8,909 nucleotides of DNA from Candidatus Delongbacteria bacterium (GTDB lineage Bacteria; UBA4055), in NCBI GenBank assembly GCA_013139625.1, contig WTAK01000354.1, positions 1-8,909 of the forward strand, read 5' to 3'. Numbering within the stretch: the stretch's first letter is position 1; each line of letters starts with the position of its first letter. The notes beneath the pieces were generated by a model that was not told where the DNA came from, made no database searches, and saw nothing but the letters and a program-made list of their open reading frames with translations. Both the position numbers and the translations under genes were made by a program. Of this stretch, positions 1-5,579 are shown piece after piece.

Positions 1-138
1 GAAAATACTTTAAGTGAAGAATTTATAAAATATATGGAAAGTGACTGGTTATCGTACACAGCTTCTGCGGTGGTATTAGGAATCATTGTATTCGTGATTA
101 AGAGTAGGGGTCGCAGATCTGAGACCCTTACGAAATAA
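1..138 (+). CDS. C-terminal end of a membrane-anchored protein (5' truncated by window)
   Basis: Frame 1 is open from the first base to a TAA at 136-138, giving the last 45 residues of a protein that starts outside the window. The tail has a polar, acidic stretch, then one hydrophobic segment (about residues 19-33 of the visible part: TASAVVLGIIVFVIK), then a short basic cytoplasm-type tail rich in Arg and Lys. This looks like a single membrane anchor with its C-terminus inside the cell. No LPxTG or PEP-CTERM motif is visible just before the helix, and the family cannot be recognised. The stop is immediately followed by the stop of the minus-strand gene, so the two genes are convergent with no gap. 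The alternative is chance open frame, but the clean hydrophobic-plus-basic architecture argues for a real gene end. Confidence 0.6.
   Translation, partial: ENTLSEEFIKYMESDWLSYTASAVVLGIIVFVIKSRGRRSETLTK
104..131. terminator. Hairpin at convergent gene junction, possible bidirectional terminator
   Basis: GTAGGGGTC (104-112) pairs with GACCCTTAC (123-131): nine pairs, one of them G-T. The 10-base loop contains the palindrome CAGATCTG. For the minus-strand gene the hairpin begins 7 bases past its stop codon, where a terminator is expected; for the plus-strand gene it lies within the last codons. Neither side has a clear T-run, so it does not meet the classic intrinsic-terminator definition. It may instead stabilise 3' ends or pause polymerase. 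Confidence 0.4.
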
Positions 139-1371
139 TTATTTATCTAAATCATATTTTCGAAAAGCGATCACTCTTTGAATAATCTTAGTAGTCTTAT
201 ACTTAGACTCAATATATTTACCACTTTCCAAATTTTTCTTATATGTCCAATGATATTCGTTAGTTTCTTTCTGAAAAACAATATCCATATTAAATTTATC
301 TAAATGATGAATATAAAATTTAGATATTTTATTAAAAATATCAGTCTCTTCAATATTTTTCAAAGTTATTGATGCTGTCCTAGGTCTATGAACTATCTCA
401 ATAACCTGACAATCAATAGTATCTGCTCTTGTGATTATTTTTTCATTTGGAAGTTTTCTGTACATAGCGAAATTATGCTTAGATGGGTTTGATTTACTTT
501 CGTATTTTTTGATAACATCTTTTATGTCATCACTGAATGTAAATTTATACAATAGTGAGTCGGTACCGATCTCTCTACACACTTTATCTTCATTGATATT
601 ATTTTTCAAATTGTTTGAGATCAGAAGTCCGGAATAGGATATAAAGCCACTCTTGTTCAGATTGTACATGAACACCAAAGGATCAATCTCTTTGAGCAAA
701 ACATCAAAATCAGTTCTAGGATCATCTATCATAGCTAAAGGAGAAAGGGCTTCATTCTCAATAAAGCCGATAGTAAATCCACCATCGTTATTTTGATACT
801 TAATTTTAGCAATATTATTCAATAAAGAATCAACAAAAACGACATCACCTTTACTAAGAATGGTTGCTACATTCCCGGAGAAGCTTTCATCCAAAAAAAC
901 TTTTGAGTTTGATGTTTTGACCCAACGAGGATCAATTAAATTACTCTCAATTCCACTTTTCTCAGAACTATCCTCAGTAAATGACGCAAATGACCTGCCA
1001 TAATACTTCATTCTCGAAAGGGTTTTCTTTCGAACCCAGCCTTCAACTATATTTGCAGGGGCATCGATAAGCCTGACCTTTACAAATTTCTTATTAGGGC
1101 CGAGTTCTAAATATTCCACGATAGAATTTATATTCAGAGAATATACAAGTTCTGCATTATTTTTGGGAGAATCATAAACCAAACCATTATCAATCTTAAC
1201 TTCGTAGAAGGTTGTCTCAAGAGAGTCGGATCTAAAACTGTTGAATGTAATACCGGTCTGACTATCAACTATTGATTTCATAAGTTTAGTTTCTTGGGAG
1301 TGCCCCATTGAGAAGAAAACCGCAACGAGCAGTACGACAAATAAACACTTAACATTTAATTTAAATAACAT
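139..1371 (-). CDS. Exported protein with two SH3b-like segments, unknown function
   Basis: Predicted 410-residue protein. The start chosen is the ATG at 1371-1369: it has GGAG (1382-1379) 7 bases upstream, and it begins directly with a signal peptide (MLFKLNVK, hydrophobic core LFVVLLVAVFF, likely cleavage near GHSQ, residues 22-26). An in-frame start 48 codons earlier (1515) would put an AT-rich basic stretch before the signal peptide and lies upstream of the likely promoter, so it was rejected. Residues about 55-120 (NGLVYDSP, KFVKVRLI, EGWVRKKTLS) and about 150-212 (WVKTSNSKVFLDE, KGDVVFVDSL, IGFIENEALS) have the look of bacterial SH3 folds: a 'marker plus short beta strands' pattern ending in GWV/GFI. 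The remaining 190 residues are a lysine-, asparagine- and isoleucine-rich mixed alpha/beta domain that I do not recognise. SH3b domains often bind peptidoglycan or peptides, so a periplasmic location is inferred. No catalytic motif was seen. Confidence 0.85.
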   Translation of the reverse strand: MLFKLNVKCLFVVLLVAVFFSMGHSQETKLMKSIVDSQTGITFNSFRSDSLETTFYEVKIDNGLVYDSPKNNAELVYSLNINSIVEYLELGPNKKFVKVRLIDAPANIVEGWVRKKTLSRMKYYGRSFASFTEDSSEKSGIESNLIDPRWVKTSNSKVFLDESFSGNVATILSKGDVVFVDSLLNNIAKIKYQNNDGGFTIGFIENEALSPLAMIDDPRTDFDVLLKEIDPLVFMYNLNKSGFISYSGLLISNNLKNNINEDKVCREIGTDSLLYKFTFSDDIKDVIKKYESKSNPSKHNFAMYRKLPNEKIITRADTIDCQVIEIVHRPRTASITLKNIEETDIFNKISKFYIHHLDKFNMDIVFQKETNEYHWTYKKNLESGKYIESKYKTTKIIQRVIAFRKYDLDK

Positions 1372-1378
1372 AGAAGTT

Positions 1379-1382
1379 CTCC
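1379..1382 (-). promoter_or_regulatory. Shine-Dalgarno site that fixes the start of the SH3b-like gene
   Basis: On the minus strand GGAG sits 7 bases before the ATG at 1371. The same GGAG core with 6-8 base spacing precedes the other three starts in the window, supporting this start over the longer frame from 1515. Confidence 0.7.
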
Positions 1383-1408
1383 GTATTGAATTGTATTTTT
1401 GCAGTAAA

Positions 1409-1437
1409 AATTTACTTCTTTGCTTTCGAAATGTCAA
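1409..1437 (-). promoter_or_regulatory. Sigma-70-like promoter for the SH3b-like gene
   Basis: Reading the minus strand, TTGACA (1437-1432) is followed after 17 bases by TAAATT (1414-1409). The predicted transcript start is near 1402, leaving a leader of about 30 bases that contains the Shine-Dalgarno site. The perfect -35 match and optimal spacing are seen directly; the -10 matches 4 of 6 positions. Confidence 0.5.
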
Positions 1438-1445
1438 TACCCTAT

Positions 1446-1467
1446 ATTTTTTGAATATTTTTTGAAT
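1446..1467. repeat. Two tandem 11-bp copies of ATTTTTTGAAT (phased T-tracts)
   Basis: ATTTTTTGAAT occurs twice head to tail (1446-1456 and 1457-1467), followed by a partial third ATT. Six-base T-tracts spaced 11 bp apart are close to one helical turn, a pattern known to bend DNA. An A9 run follows at 1483-1491. The block sits just upstream of the minus-strand promoter, where an UP element or bend would act. Confidence 0.6.
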
Positions 1468-1555
1468 ATTATAGTTAAGCTTAAAAAAAAATAGTAAATA
1501 TATGACAAAAGGCATTTGATATAATTAGTTCATGCTGTATATTCCATTATAATAA

Positions 1556-1570
1556 CACAATAGAATTGTG
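1556..1570. repeat. Short dyad CACAAT-aga-ATTGTG, possible operator
   Basis: A perfect 6-bp inverted repeat (1556-1561 and 1565-1570) with a 3-base centre. It lies only 5 bases from a second dyad. It could be a regulator-binding site or a small RNA hairpin; no specific regulator can be named. Confidence 0.35.
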
Positions 1571-1575
1571 CTAAA

Positions 1576-1592
1576 TTCGCAGAATATGCGAA
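1576..1592. repeat. Short dyad TTCGCA-gaata-TGCGAA, possible operator
   Basis: A perfect 6-bp inverted repeat (1576-1581 and 1587-1592) with a 5-base centre. It overlaps the predicted start region of the distal minus-strand promoter-like pair at 1592-1620. The half-sites are richer in G+C than their surroundings. Confidence 0.35.
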
Positions 1593-1620
1593 GGATAGTA
1601 GAGCTCAAAAAGCGTGTCAA
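1592..1620 (-). promoter_or_regulatory. Second, distal minus-strand promoter-like pair
   Basis: On the minus strand TTGACA (1620-1615) is followed after 17 bases by TATCCT (1597-1592; 4 of 6 matches to TATAAT). It would give a leader of over 200 bases for the SH3b-like gene. It may be an alternative promoter, or the hexamer may belong to the inverted repeat described at 1613-1693. Confidence 0.25.
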
Positions 1621-1693
1621 TTCATTGAAATAAATTTGTTTTTAGTTTGCAATTTTAATTTCCCCGCACTATATTATCACAGACCTTGACACG
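1613..1693. repeat. 8-bp inverted repeat CGTGTCAA / TTGACACG
   Basis: CGTGTCAA at 1613-1620 is the exact reverse complement of TTGACACG at 1686-1693. Both arms contain a TTGACA hexamer facing outwards. The arms may be -35 elements of divergent promoters or paired binding sites that would allow looping over the 65 bases between them. Confidence 0.4.
1647..1675 (+). promoter_or_regulatory. Sigma-70-like promoter for the receptor operon, candidate 1
   Basis: TTGCAA (1647-1652; 4 of 6) is followed after 17 bases by TATATT (1670-1675; 5 of 6). The predicted start is near 1682, giving a leader of about 67 bases. Confidence 0.35.
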
Positions 1694-1715
1694 AAGGCAG
1701 GGTTTATGTTGTAAA
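1686..1715 (+). promoter_or_regulatory. Sigma-70-like promoter for the receptor operon, candidate 2
   Basis: A perfect TTGACA (1686-1691) is followed after 18 bases by TGTAAA (1710-1715; 4 of 6). Transcription would begin near 1722, a leader of roughly 27 bases. It competes with candidate 1; both may be used. Confidence 0.35.
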
Positions 1716-1738
1716 AAAAGACTTAATTAATAAACAAT

Positions 1739-1742
1739 GGAG
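1739..1742 (+). promoter_or_regulatory. Shine-Dalgarno site that fixes the start of the receptor gene
   Basis: GGAG lies 6 bases before the ATG at 1749. It overlaps the in-frame ATG at 1737, which itself has no Shine-Dalgarno match upstream, so translation most likely starts at 1749, directly at the basic residues of the signal peptide. Confidence 0.7.
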
Positions 1743-1748
1743 CCAACT

Positions 1749-4700
1749 ATGAAAAGAAGTATCGTCATTTTGATGATCGCACTCTTCTCCTCAATTTTAT
1801 TCTCAGGTACTACCGGAAAAATCAAGGGTATTGTAACTGATGAGAATGGTGAGCCGTTAGAAGGTGCTAATATCATGGTCGTAGGTAAGACTTGGGGTGC
1901 TGAGACTGATGAAGATGGTTATTACTACATCATCGGTGTTAGGGCAGGAACTTATCAAGTAAAATGTCAGTACATTGGATACTCTCCAAAGATGATTTCG
2001 AAGCTAAAAGTAAGAGTAGGATTAACATCCTCTCAAAACTTTAAGTTGATCTCAGAAGCGATTGAAATTGATGAACTTGAGATCGAAGTATTTCAAGACG
2101 AAAAAGTAGAAATGGATGTAACAACTTCTGTTAGAAGTGTTGACATGGGAACAATGGAAACTCAAGCTGTAACAGAGGTAGGAGATGTCCTTAGTAGTCA
2201 AGCGGGAATTAAGAAAGATGCTGATGGTGAGCTTCACTTTAGAGGTGGTAGAGCCGGTGAGGTAAACTATGTTATTGATGGTATCTCTGTTGGTGACCCT
2301 ACTGGTGCTAAAGATGCTCCGGTAGCAATTAATTTTGCGAATGTTGAATCGTTCAATATTCAGAAAGGTATTCCTGATGCAGAATATGGTGATGCACTTT
2401 CAGGAAGTGTAAACATTGTAATGAAGATAGGTGATCAAGAAAACACTTCAGGACATGTAAAATACTCTACGGATACTTTCCTAGGTGAAAGTAGATTAGA
2501 TTATACAAGAGGTGAGTTTAGTTTAAGTGGACCAATGCCAATACCGGGAATGAAAGAGAAGCCTACATATTACATTGCTTCTGATTTTACAACTCAAAAT
2601 GGATTTGGAAATACTTATAGAGAGCTTGGAGATATAGAGGGAGATTATTACGAGTATGGAGATTTTGATCTTACGAATTTTGGATTCGAAGTAGGACAAA
2701 AAAGACAAAATAATTTCAATATTATCTTTAAGACAGCTTATCAAATAACACCGATGATGAGTATTAGTACTTCATATACCAAATCTAGAATTCATGACTA
2801 TAATTTTAGTTGGTTGTATAGATATACGCCTCAAACAGCAGATGAGCTTATTACAGATATAACTATTTTTAATGTGAATTTTAAGCAAACACTTAATCAA
2901 CAAAGTTACTACGATTTTATTTTCTCATACTATAATAGAAAATACCAAAGATTGCCAGGTGGAAAACTACCGGATGAATTTGTATTCGATAATGATCTTG
3001 ATAATTTTTCCTTTGGAAGAGATGATATTGTAAGGAACTTTGTACACGATGGTGGAGATGCTGAGGGTTATCTTGACAATAACTACAATGGTTACTTCGA
3101 TAGAGAGTGGTTTGATGATGGTACTAATGGTGGGGAATTGAACGGTAACTATGATGTAGGTGAAGATTTTACCGATGCAAATGATAATGGTATATATGAT
3201 GGAGATGAACTCTTTGATTCAAACAATAATAACGAATGGGATTATTGGGAAATCGGACAATCTTTTACTGGTTTTAAATTAGATGTCAATGGTATTTTTA
3301 CTGACCATATTGTAGAAGGTTATGACGATAAGAACTTAAGTGGTCATTATGATAAAGATATCTATGATGTTTCAGGAAGTGAGCCATATATTGACGGTGA
3401 TAGATATTTAGATACGGGAGAGCCTTTTGTAGATCATAAAAGATTGATGTTGGTAGGGACTGAAACAGTAGCTGAAATAGCAAATAACTACTGGGATGAA
3501 GGTCAGGAAATTAGTTTTTTACTTCAAACTAAAAGAGTAACTAACGATAGTATCATGGTTGATAACATCGCTTCTTTCCCGAATTTTTGGGCTAGAGTTG
3601 ATTTTCATGTAAATAATGATTTTTTTGAAGCTGATACTATTACAACGACATCAACAAGAACATATGATGGCTTTGACATCAATGATGATCCTGTAAGTTT
3701 CGAAGTGGAAGATTTGGAAATAACTATAACTTATCCGGCAGAAAAGTATGCTGACCTAAGATCATCTTTAGGATCTCCTGAGCAGCCTACTCCAAGATTC
3801 AATGACGTATATGATAGCTGGTGGAATTTTAGGTTTGATGAATTTGAAGCATATAGTACCTGGAGACAATCAGGATCAAGTACTGATTATAGTGTTTTAG
3901 GTTGGACTGTTGGTCATGCACCTTCAGACAATCCTTCTGCTTATGTTGAATACGTTGGTTCTTATAGTATATATAGAGCTCCTGTTGCAATGTATCAAGG
4001 AATACCAAACTACTTGGATCTTCCTTTTGATGCATACTCAACTTGGAATGACTTTAATTCAAGTGGTTTCTATGACAGACCTGATGGACAATATCTTTTA
4101 GGGGACAATGAGCCTTACCTAGATTATAACTATAATGGTGAAAGAAATCTAGATGCAGGGTTCTTGTTGCCGGATGCATATTTAGATGGAATCACATATC
4201 AGGATTTTAATAACACAGTACTAAAATTTAAAGGTAATTACACGAATCAGATCAATAAATTCCATATGATCAAGACCGGATTTGAATTAGCATTAAACGA
4301 TTTGGATTACTTTAGTATAATGAATCCATACGTTAACTATGATGACCCGATAGAAGGCGAACTATATTCAGATTATGGTGAGGAAAGAACTACATACGCT
4401 TATTCTCCAACTGAATTTTCTATGTACGTACAAGACAAAATGGAATTTGAAGATCTTGTAGTTAATGCAGGTCTAAGACTTGACTTAAGATCGCTTGATC
4501 AAGATGCGATAGATTACTATCAATCACAATATGACGAAGGTGCTTTTGGTTATGAAGAAGAACTGGATGCAACAATATTTGCGATAAGCCCAAGATTTGG
4601 AATTTCACATTCAATTTCAGAGACTTCAAAACTTTTCTTCTCTTACGGACACCTTTACCAGAAGCCGACTTATACTCGAGTATTCGCACCGAATACTGCA

Positions 4701-5540
4701 GTTGGTACTGACCCATTATTCGGAAATATGAATCTTGGATATGAAAGAAATGTTCAGTATGAACTTGGTGTTGTGAATGAACTGGGATTGTATCTGATTG
4801 ATATTACTGGTTACTTTAAAGATATTTATGATATGATCGCTACAAAAACTTACGAATATGGTGTGACCGATGCATCGGTATATTACAACTCAGACTATGG
4901 TAAGTCGAGAGGTGTTGAAATTCAAATTGATAGAAGTTTGAAGGATCATTACTTATGGGGAGTTTCTTATACACTATCTTATGCTTATGGTAAATCCTCA
5001 GATGCAGAGTCTAATATGGATGATGAAGAACTTGAAGTAAAAGAATATCCATTGATATGGGATGAAAGACATTCACTATCGACATACTTTACCCTAATGT
5101 TTGGTAAAGGCGAAACTTTATTTGATATGCCTTATACTGACAACTGGACTCTTGGTATGAATACAAGTTTCGGTAGTGGTACACCATTTACTCCGAGTGA
5201 GGAATATTACGATTACAAGGTTGCTGAAGAAGATATCGAGCAAAATTCTGAAAGATTACCTTGGCAATCAACTACTGATATAAAAATCAGTAAGACATTT
5301 GCATTTGCCGGAGAAAATAATGCATCATACGGTAATCTGAAACTTGAGTTTAATATCTATAACATATTCAATAAAATTAATGTATTGGACGTATATGCGG
5401 ATTCAGGAAGCTGGTGGGCAAGAAGTGATGCTTTCTGGGATCACAATCCTATACAAGCAAATTACGGAGAACGCTACACAGATCCTTCTAATATTGGCGA
5501 AAGAAGACACTATAGGTTTGGAGTAAGTTACGCGTGGTAA
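1749..5540 (+). CDS. Oar/SusC-like TonB-dependent outer-membrane receptor with acidic calcium-loop insertion
   Basis: Predicted 1263 residues (1267 if the ATG at 1737 is used). Residues 1-20 are a signal peptide (MKRS then a hydrophobic core). About 23-107 is a carboxypeptidase-regulatory-like / CarboxypepD_reg beta-sandwich (KGIVTDENGEPLEGANI, DGYYYIIGVRAGTYQV). About 125-225 is a TonB plug domain, with DVLSSQAGI (146-154), HFRGGRAGE (163-171) and VIDG (175-178). The rest is an outer-membrane beta-barrel of alternating aromatic strands ending in FGVSYAW; the terminal aromatic suits BAM insertion. No clear TonB box was recognised; the segment between the first two domains (IDELEIEVF) is where one would be expected. 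Residues about 402-818 form an unusually large, acidic, mostly non-barrel insertion with DxNxNG loops, which accounts for much of the extra length. By family, such proteins bring bulky substrates across the outer membrane using TonB-ExbBD energy; the substrate here is unknown. First gene of a probable three-gene operon with no SusD in view. Confidence 0.9.
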   Translation: MKRSIVILMIALFSSILFSGTTGKIKGIVTDENGEPLEGANIMVVGKTWGAETDEDGYYYIIGVRAGTYQVKCQYIGYSPKMISKLKVRVGLTSSQNFKLISEAIEIDELEIEVFQDEKVEMDVTTSVRSVDMGTMETQAVTEVGDVLSSQAGIKKDADGELHFRGGRAGEVNYVIDGISVGDPTGAKDAPVAINFANVESFNIQKGIPDAEYGDALSGSVNIVMKIGDQENTSGHVKYSTDTFLGESRLDYTRGEFSLSGPMPIPGMKEKPTYYIASDFTTQNGFGNTYRELGDIEGDYYEYGDFDLTNFGFEVGQKRQNNFNIIFKTAYQITPMMSISTSYTKSRIHDYNFSWLYRYTPQTADELITDITIFNVNFKQTLNQQSYYDFIFSYYNRKYQRLPGGKLPDEFVFDNDLDNFSFGRDDIVRNFVHDGGDAEGYLDNNYNGYFDREWFDDGTNGGELNGNYDVGEDFTDANDNGIYDGDELFDSNNNNEWDYWEIGQSFTGFKLDVNGIFTDHIVEGYDDKNLSGHYDKDIYDVSGSEPYIDGDRYLDTGEPFVDHKRLMLVGTETVAEIANNYWDEGQEISFLLQTKRVTNDSIMVDNIASFPNFWARVDFHVNNDFFEADTITTTSTRTYDGFDINDDPVSFEVEDLEITITYPAEKYADLRSSLGSPEQPTPRFNDVYDSWWNFRFDEFEAYSTWRQSGSSTDYSVLGWTVGHAPSDNPSAYVEYVGSYSIYRAPVAMYQGIPNYLDLPFDAYSTWNDFNSSGFYDRPDGQYLLGDNEPYLDYNYNGERNLDAGFLLPDAYLDGITYQDFNNTVLKFKGNYTNQINKFHMIKTGFELALNDLDYFSIMNPYVNYDDPIEGELYSDYGEERTTYAYSPTEFSMYVQDKMEFEDLVVNAGLRLDLRSLDQDAIDYYQSQYDEGAFGYEEELDATIFAISPRFGISHSISETSKLFFSYGHLYQKPTYTRVFAPNTAVGTDPLFGNMNLGYERNVQYELGVVNELGLYLIDITGYFKDIYDMIATKTYEYGVTDASVYYNSDYGKSRGVEIQIDRSLKDHYLWGVSYTLSYAYGKSSDAESNMDDEELEVKEYPLIWDERHSLSTYFTLMFGKGETLFDMPYTDNWTLGMNTSFGSGTPFTPSEEYYDYKVAEEDIEQNSERLPWQSTTDIKISKTFAFAGENNASYGNLKLEFNIYNIFNKINVLDVYADSGSWWARSDAFWDHNPIQANYGERYTDPSNIGERRHYRFGVSYAW
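3075..3251 (+). other. Cluster of EF-hand-like calcium-binding loops within the receptor
   Basis: Residues 443-501 contain several acidic/Asn/Gly loops. D443-N445-N447-G448-D451 is the first. D476-N478-N480-G481-Y483-D484-D486-E487 fits a 12-residue EF-hand loop. D490-N492-N494-W497-D498-E501 repeats it exactly 14 residues later. A partial copy (LNGNYDVGE) lies at 464-472. Such DxNxNGxxDxGE units bind calcium in dockerin- and thrombospondin-type-3-like folds; binding here is inferred. Confidence 0.65.
3330..3425 (+). other. Second EF-hand-like loop group in the receptor
   Basis: Residues 527-535 (D527, N529, S531, G532, D535) and 549-558 (D549, D551, D555, E558, in IDGDRYLDTGE) resemble the loops at 443-501 but are less complete. 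They continue the acidic insertion of the same protein. Confidence 0.45.
4122..4154 (+). other. Third EF-hand-like loop in the receptor
   Basis: Residues 792-802 (D792, N794, N796, G797, D802; DYNYNGERNLD) form another DxNxNG loop at the far end of the insertion, just before barrel-like strands resume. A related GDNEPYLD segment immediately precedes it. Confidence 0.45.
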
Positions 5541-5566
5541 GAGATATAATAAAATTTAATATAACT

Positions 5567-5571
5567 AGGAG
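5567..5571 (+). promoter_or_regulatory. Shine-Dalgarno site that fixes the start of the secreted-protein gene
   Basis: AGGAG lies 8 bases before the ATG at 5580. An in-frame TTG at 5577 would be only 5 bases away and adds one residue, so the ATG is preferred. Confidence 0.75.
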
Positions 5572-5579
5572 ACTGATTG

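Larger units (their letters stand above)
1372..1748. other. Divergent intergenic regulatory region
   Basis: This 377-base stretch separates the SH3b-like gene (minus) from the receptor operon (plus). It holds four promoter-like hexamer pairs, the phased T-tract repeat, two short dyads, an 8-bp inverted repeat and both leaders. It contains no convincing gene: the open frame running from 1515 into the minus-strand gene is AT-rich and basic, and is not protein-like. No tRNA or structured riboswitch was recognised. Confidence 0.7.

Noticed and set aside
431..637. 68-codon plus-strand open frame inside the SH3b-like gene
   Set aside because: It is antisense to a gene with signal peptide and domain structure, and shows no start signal of its own.
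1372..1515. 48-codon N-terminal extension of the minus-strand gene starting at 1515
   Set aside because: It is AT-rich and basic, precedes a complete signal peptide, includes the predicted promoter, and the internal ATG at 1371 has a good GGAG.
1631..1638. TAAATTTG, matching the Bacteroidota -7 promoter pattern TAnnTTTG
   Set aside because: No TTTG-type -33 element was found at the right distance, and sigma-70-like pairs fit better in this region.
1737..1739. Alternative ATG start for the receptor gene
   Set aside because: It lacks an upstream Shine-Dalgarno match and overlaps the GGAG serving the ATG at 1749.
4462..4716. Minus-strand 84-codon open frame inside the receptor gene
   Set aside because: It is an antisense shadow of barrel-coding sequence; no family resemblance or ribosome site.
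5545..5550. Perfect TATAAT between the receptor and secreted-protein genes
   Set aside because: No -35 hexamer lies at 16-18 bases upstream, and the gap is AT-rich, so a chance match is likely; co-transcription explains expression.
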